Shown: positions 61,316 through 64,000 of the stretch, piece by piece | Numbering within the stretch: position 1 is the stretch's first letter | Layout of the letters: every line of letters begins with the position of its first letter | Origin: Pseudomonas bohemica | Lineage (GTDB): Bacteria > Pseudomonadota > Gammaproteobacteria > Pseudomonadales > Pseudomonadaceae | Assembly: GCF_002934685.1 (NCBI RefSeq) | Contig: NZ_NKHL01000111.1 | Coordinates: 1-64,000 of the forward strand | Direction of reading: 5' to 3' | Length of the DNA: 64,000 bases | Program-made: the position numbers and the translations under genes | The notes under the pieces: generated by a model | Told to the model about the DNA's origin: nothing | The model's database searches: none | The model's input: the letters and a program-made list of their open reading frames with translations, nothing else

Positions 61316-61408
61316 TGTGGGAGTGAGCTTGCTCACGAAGGCTGGCTTTCAGGCGCCGAAATTATGCTCCATCTAACTCCCCCCTTCGTGAGCAAACTCA
61401 CTGCGCAG
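61316..61408. repeat. Pair of inverted REP sequences
   Basis: TTGTGGGAGTGAGCTTGCTCACGAAGG faces the inverted CCTTCGTGAGCAAACTCACTGCGCAG. It lies between the glnA terminator and the chorismate mutase gene. Confidence 0.85.
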
Positions 61409-61474
61409 AGTTCAATCCGACCAAGCCGCAGCGTTGGGATAACCCCGGATCCAGACCTGAGCATTTCCCAGGCA

Positions 61475-61500
61475 TAAAAAAGGCCTCCCGAAGGAGGCCT
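61475..61500 (-). terminator. Intrinsic terminator after glnA
   Basis: AGGCCTCC and GGAGGCCT form an eight-base-pair stem closed by a four-base loop; on the minus strand it runs into TTTTTTA. It lies 33 bases after the glnA stop. Confidence 0.95.
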
Positions 61501-61533
61501 CTCTTTCACGCAGCTTTCGCTGGCGCGACTGGA

Positions 61534-62940
61534 TCAGCAGCTGTAATACAGCTCGTATTCCAGTGGGTGTACGAAGGTGCGGACCTTGATTTCTTCTTCC
61601 GATTTCAGAGCGATGTAGGCATCGATGAAGTCGTCGCTGAAAACGCCGCCTTTGGTCAGGAACGCGCGGCCTTTGTCCAACTCTTCCAGGGCTTCTTTCA
61701 GGCTGCCGCAAACTTGTGGGATTTCTGCTGCTTCTTCTGGCGGCAGGTCGTACAGGTTTTTGTCAGCTGCGTCGCCAGGATGGATCTTGTTCTGGATGCC
61801 GTCCAGGCCAGCCATCAACAGTGCAGCGAACGCCAGGTATGGGTTGGCCGATGGATCCGGGAAACGTGCTTCGATACGACGGCCGCGTGGGCTGGAGACG
61901 TAAGGAATACGGATCGAAGCGGAACGGTTGCGAGCCGAGTAGGCCAGCATCACGGGAGCTTCGAAACCTGGGACCAGACGCTTGTAGGAGTTCGTCGACG
62001 GGTTGGTGAAGCCGTTCAGGGCCTTACCGTGCTTGATGACGCCGCCGATGAAGTACAGAGCGGTGTCGGACAGACCGGCATAGCCCTCGCCTGCGAAGGT
62101 GTTCTTGCCATCTTTGGCGATGGACATGTGAACGTGCATACCCGAACCGTTATCGCCGTACAGAGGCTTAGGCATGAAGGTAGCGGTGCGGCCGTAAGCG
62201 TCGGCAACGTTGTGAACAACGTATTTAAGGGTCTGAACTTCGTCAGCCTTTTTAACCAGTGTGTTGAATTTCACACCGATTTCGTTCTGGCCAGCGGTTG
62301 CCACTTCGTGGTGGTGAACTTCGACGACCTGGCCCATTTCTTCCAGGGCGTTGCACATTGCGGTGCGGATTTCGTGGTCGTGGTCGAACGGAGGAACCGG
62401 GAAGTAGCCGCCTTTGATACCAGGACGGTGGCCCTTGTTGCCGCCTTCGATGTCAGCGTCGGACATCCACGAACCTTGTTCGGAGAAGATCTTGAACATT
62501 GAGCCCGAGATGTCGGACTTGAATTTCACTTCGTCGAAGATGAAGAATTCTGGCTCTGGACCGGCGAACACGGTGTCACCGATACCGGTGGACTTCAGGT
62601 ATTCCTCGGCGCGGTGAGCGATGGCGCGTGGGTCGCGGTCGTAACCTTGCATGGTCGAAGGTTCAATGATGTCGCAAACCAGGATCAGAGTCGGATCTTC
62701 GGTGAACGGGTCCAGAACGGCAGTTTCGTCGTCCGGCAGCAGGATCATGTCGGAGGCTTCGATGCCTTTCCAGCCGGAGATGGACGAGCCGTCGAACATT
62801 TTGCCGACTTCAAAGAAATCGTCCTCTAGCGCATCGCGAGCAGGCATGGTCACGTGGTGCTGAGTACCTTTGGTGTCCGTGAAGCGCAGATCAATCCATT
62901 TAACGTCATGATCTTTGATGAGTTGAACCGACTTCGACAT
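61534..62940 (-). CDS. glnA: Glutamine synthetase, type I
   Basis: A 468-residue enzyme that makes glutamine from glutamate, ammonia and ATP, as a dodecamer. Landmarks: [40 protein letters not shown] (metal ligands), [12 protein letters not shown], the ATP site and the adenylylation tyrosine near residue 397 in [10 protein letters not shown]. Activity is thus expected to be switched off by adenylylation. A sigma54 promoter and an NtrC site precede it, and ntrBC lies 2.5 kb downstream, giving direct nitrogen control. Confidence 0.98.
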   Translation of the reverse strand: MSKSVQLIKDHDVKWIDLRFTDTKGTQHHVTMPARDALEDDFFEVGKMFDGSSISGWKGIEASDMILLPDDETAVLDPFTEDPTLILVCDIIEPSTMQGYDRDPRAIAHRAEEYLKSTGIGDTVFAGPEPEFFIFDEVKFKSDISGSMFKIFSEQGSWMSDADIEGGNKGHRPGIKGGYFPVPPFDHDHEIRTAMCNALEEMGQVVEVHHHEVATAGQNEIGVKFNTLVKKADEVQTLKYVVHNVADAYGRTATFMPKPLYGDNGSGMHVHMSIAKDGKNTFAGEGYAGLSDTALYFIGGVIKHGKALNGFTNPSTNSYKRLVPGFEAPVMLAYSARNRSASIRIPYVSSPRGRRIEARFPDPSANPYLAFAALLMAGLDGIQNKIHPGDAADKNLYDLPPEEAAEIPQVCGSLKEALEELDKGRAFLTKGGVFSDDFIDAYIALKSEEEIKVRTFVHPLEYELYYSC

Positions 62941-63039
62941 GTTGTCCTCCGGGGTGGCTTAGGGCCGAGTAGTGGTGGGGCCCTTAATATGGGTGATGCC
63001 GGGCGCGATAGTCGACCAAGGCAACCTGCCTCACAAGGG

Positions 63040-63055
63040 AGCAATTTGCATGCCA
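63040..63055 (-). promoter_or_regulatory. Sigma54 promoter of glnA
   Basis: On the minus strand TGGCATGCAAATTGCT has GG and GC ten bases apart, as in the -24/-12 consensus TGGCAC-N5-TTGC. Transcription would start about 90 bases before the glnA ATG. Confidence 0.85.
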
Positions 63056-63128
63056 GTGCCCCGTGTTGGGTTTTCTTCGGAAAACGCCGGGTTTTAGCGC
63101 GTTAAACGTCGCATTTGTGAAATCGGGC

Positions 63129-63143
63129 GCACCTTATTGGTGC
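63129..63143. promoter_or_regulatory. NtrC enhancer site upstream of glnA
   Basis: GCACC-TTATT-GGTGC is a perfect match to the NtrC consensus, about 75 bases upstream of the -24 element, the usual distance. A weaker CAC/GTG pair lies at 63162-63173 with one base less spacing. Confidence 0.85.
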
Positions 63144-63223
63144 TTTCGGATTGTATACAGTCACATTTTGGTGCGCTGATGATCGGCTATACGATAACTG
63201 CTTAAACCTTGAGCAATTTCCGC

Positions 63224-63229
63224 TATAAT
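63224..63229 (+). promoter_or_regulatory. Probable sigma70 -10 element of thiI
   Basis: TATAAT matches the -10 consensus exactly, 43 bases before the thiI start. The -35 (CTTAAA region) is poor. Confidence 0.55.
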
Positions 63230-63271
63230 CCGCGCCCCCCTTTTTCGACCGGCACCTTGCGCGCTGTTTTC

Positions 63272-64000
63272 ATGAAATTAATCGTTAAAGTTTTCCCGGA
63301 AATCACCATCAAGAGCCGGCCTGTACGCAAGCGCTTCATCAAGCAGCTGGCCAAAAACATCCGCACCGTGCTCCGCGACTTGGACCCGGCGCTGGTGGTC
63401 GATGGCGTGTGGGACAACCTTGAGGTCGAAACGAAGGTCGAGGATCCGAAGCTGCTGCACGAAATGACCGAGCGCCTGAGCTGCATGCCGGGTATCGCAC
63501 ATTTCTTGCAGGTCGATCAGTACCCGTTGGGCGACCTGGATGACATCTATGAGAAGTGCAAGCTGCACTTCGGTCATGCCTTGCCTGGCAAGATTTTCTC
63601 GGTGCGCTGCAAGCGTGCCGGTCACCACGACTTCAGCTCCATGGACGTCGAGCGGTACGTTGGCAGCAAGCTGCGCCGTGAATGCAATGCTGCCGGTATT
63701 TCCCTCAAGGCGCCGGAAGTCGAGGTGCGGATTGAAATCCGCGACAAGCGTCTGTTCGTGATTCACAGTCAGCACAATGGCGTCGGCGGCTATCCGCTGG
63801 GCTCGCTGGAACAGACTCTGGTGTTGATGTCCGGGGGGTTCGACTCCACTGTGGCCGCGTACCAGATCATGCGTCGCGGTCTGATGAGCCATTTCTGCTT
63901 CTTCAATCTGGGCGGCAGGGCTCATGAACTGGGCGTGATGGAAGTCGCGCACTTCCTTTGGAAGAAATACGGCAGCTCGCAACGGGTACTGTTCGTCAGC
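63272..64000 (+). CDS. thiI: tRNA 4-thiouridine synthase, partial (C-terminus beyond right edge)
   Basis: 243 codons are in the window. ThiI inserts sulfur at uridine 8 of tRNA and supports thiazole synthesis. The N-terminal ferredoxin-like and THUMP domains ([40 protein letters not shown]) are followed by the PP-loop [17 protein letters not shown] at about 189-205, which activates uridine with ATP. The rhodanese part with the persulfide cysteines lies outside. The gene is divergent from glnA, 331 bases apart, as in other Pseudomonas. Confidence 0.95.
   Translation, partial: MKLIVKVFPEITIKSRPVRKRFIKQLAKNIRTVLRDLDPALVVDGVWDNLEVETKVEDPKLLHEMTERLSCMPGIAHFLQVDQYPLGDLDDIYEKCKLHFGHALPGKIFSVRCKRAGHHDFSSMDVERYVGSKLRRECNAAGISLKAPEVEVRIEIRDKRLFVIHSQHNGVGGYPLGSLEQTLVLMSGGFDSTVAAYQIMRRGLMSHFCFFNLGGRAHELGVMEVAHFLWKKYGSSQRVLFVS

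Noticed and set aside
14971..61408. The many spaced palindromic repeats considered as a CRISPR array
   Set aside because: They are scattered singles or inverted pairs between genes, not regularly spaced direct repeats with unique spacers, and no cas genes are present; they are REP elements.
63160..63174. Second NtrC site (CAC...GTG) upstream of glnA
   Set aside because: Spacing between the half-sites is one base short and the left half is poor; at best a weak half-site.

Overview
The window is chromosomal DNA of a Pseudomonas, probably of the fluorescens/syringae/putida lineage. The evidence is the gene order gabD-gabT, desA, pipA-like, oscA-sbp-cysTWA, ntrBC-glnA-thiI, the high GC, and the many REP-type palindromic repeats of the forms TGTAGGAGCGCG and TGTGGGAGCGAGC between genes. 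I worked from the sequence alone. Family assignments are by motif recognition, not database search.

Left end (1-4414): the right part of a small integrative element lodged in the 3' end of a tRNA-Arg(CCG) gene. It holds a replication-type gene running off the left edge, an AlpA-like DNA-binding protein, a tightly coupled cargo pair (a protein of apparent RNase H/RuvC-like fold plus a Hanks-type Ser/Thr kinase), a possible small third gene, and a tyrosine integrase next to the tRNA. The kinase pair is the best candidate here for an undescribed, perhaps anti-phage, system. Just outside the tRNA lies an 835-residue toxin-like protein with a C-terminal mono-ADP-ribosyltransferase signature.

7.4-15 kb: GABA catabolism (gabD, a structured gabT leader, gabT), a diguanylate cyclase, the DesA desaturase and a PAS-GGDEF-EAL protein.

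15-51.7 kb is dominated by sulfur acquisition. It has oscA-sbp-cysTWA for sulfate. It has a YdeN-like hydrolase, an unusual sigma54 activator and MetQ. A TauD-type dioxygenase with its own ABC importer serves organosulfur compounds. Two SfnB-type flavoproteins and an LLM monooxygenase are joined to metNIQ. The tcyJLN cystine importer lies beside dcyD and epsC. Several of these promoters share a TTATTC(T/C)T-type element that may bind CysB. Interspersed are a Mpo1-like protein, Crp-like and AraC regulators, a fatty-acid desaturase, an AAA ATPase, a TriABC-like RND pump without an outer-membrane channel gene, a methyltransferase and a lower-GC islet at 45.3-46.9 kb.

52-64 kb: a BetI-type operator, a leader ORF and betT (choline uptake), then a divergent LysR/aldo-keto reductase pair. 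Nitrogen control follows: ntrB-ntrC, two DUF4124 proteins, an exported chorismate mutase, and glnA with a clear sigma54 promoter and an NtrC site. The window ends inside thiI.
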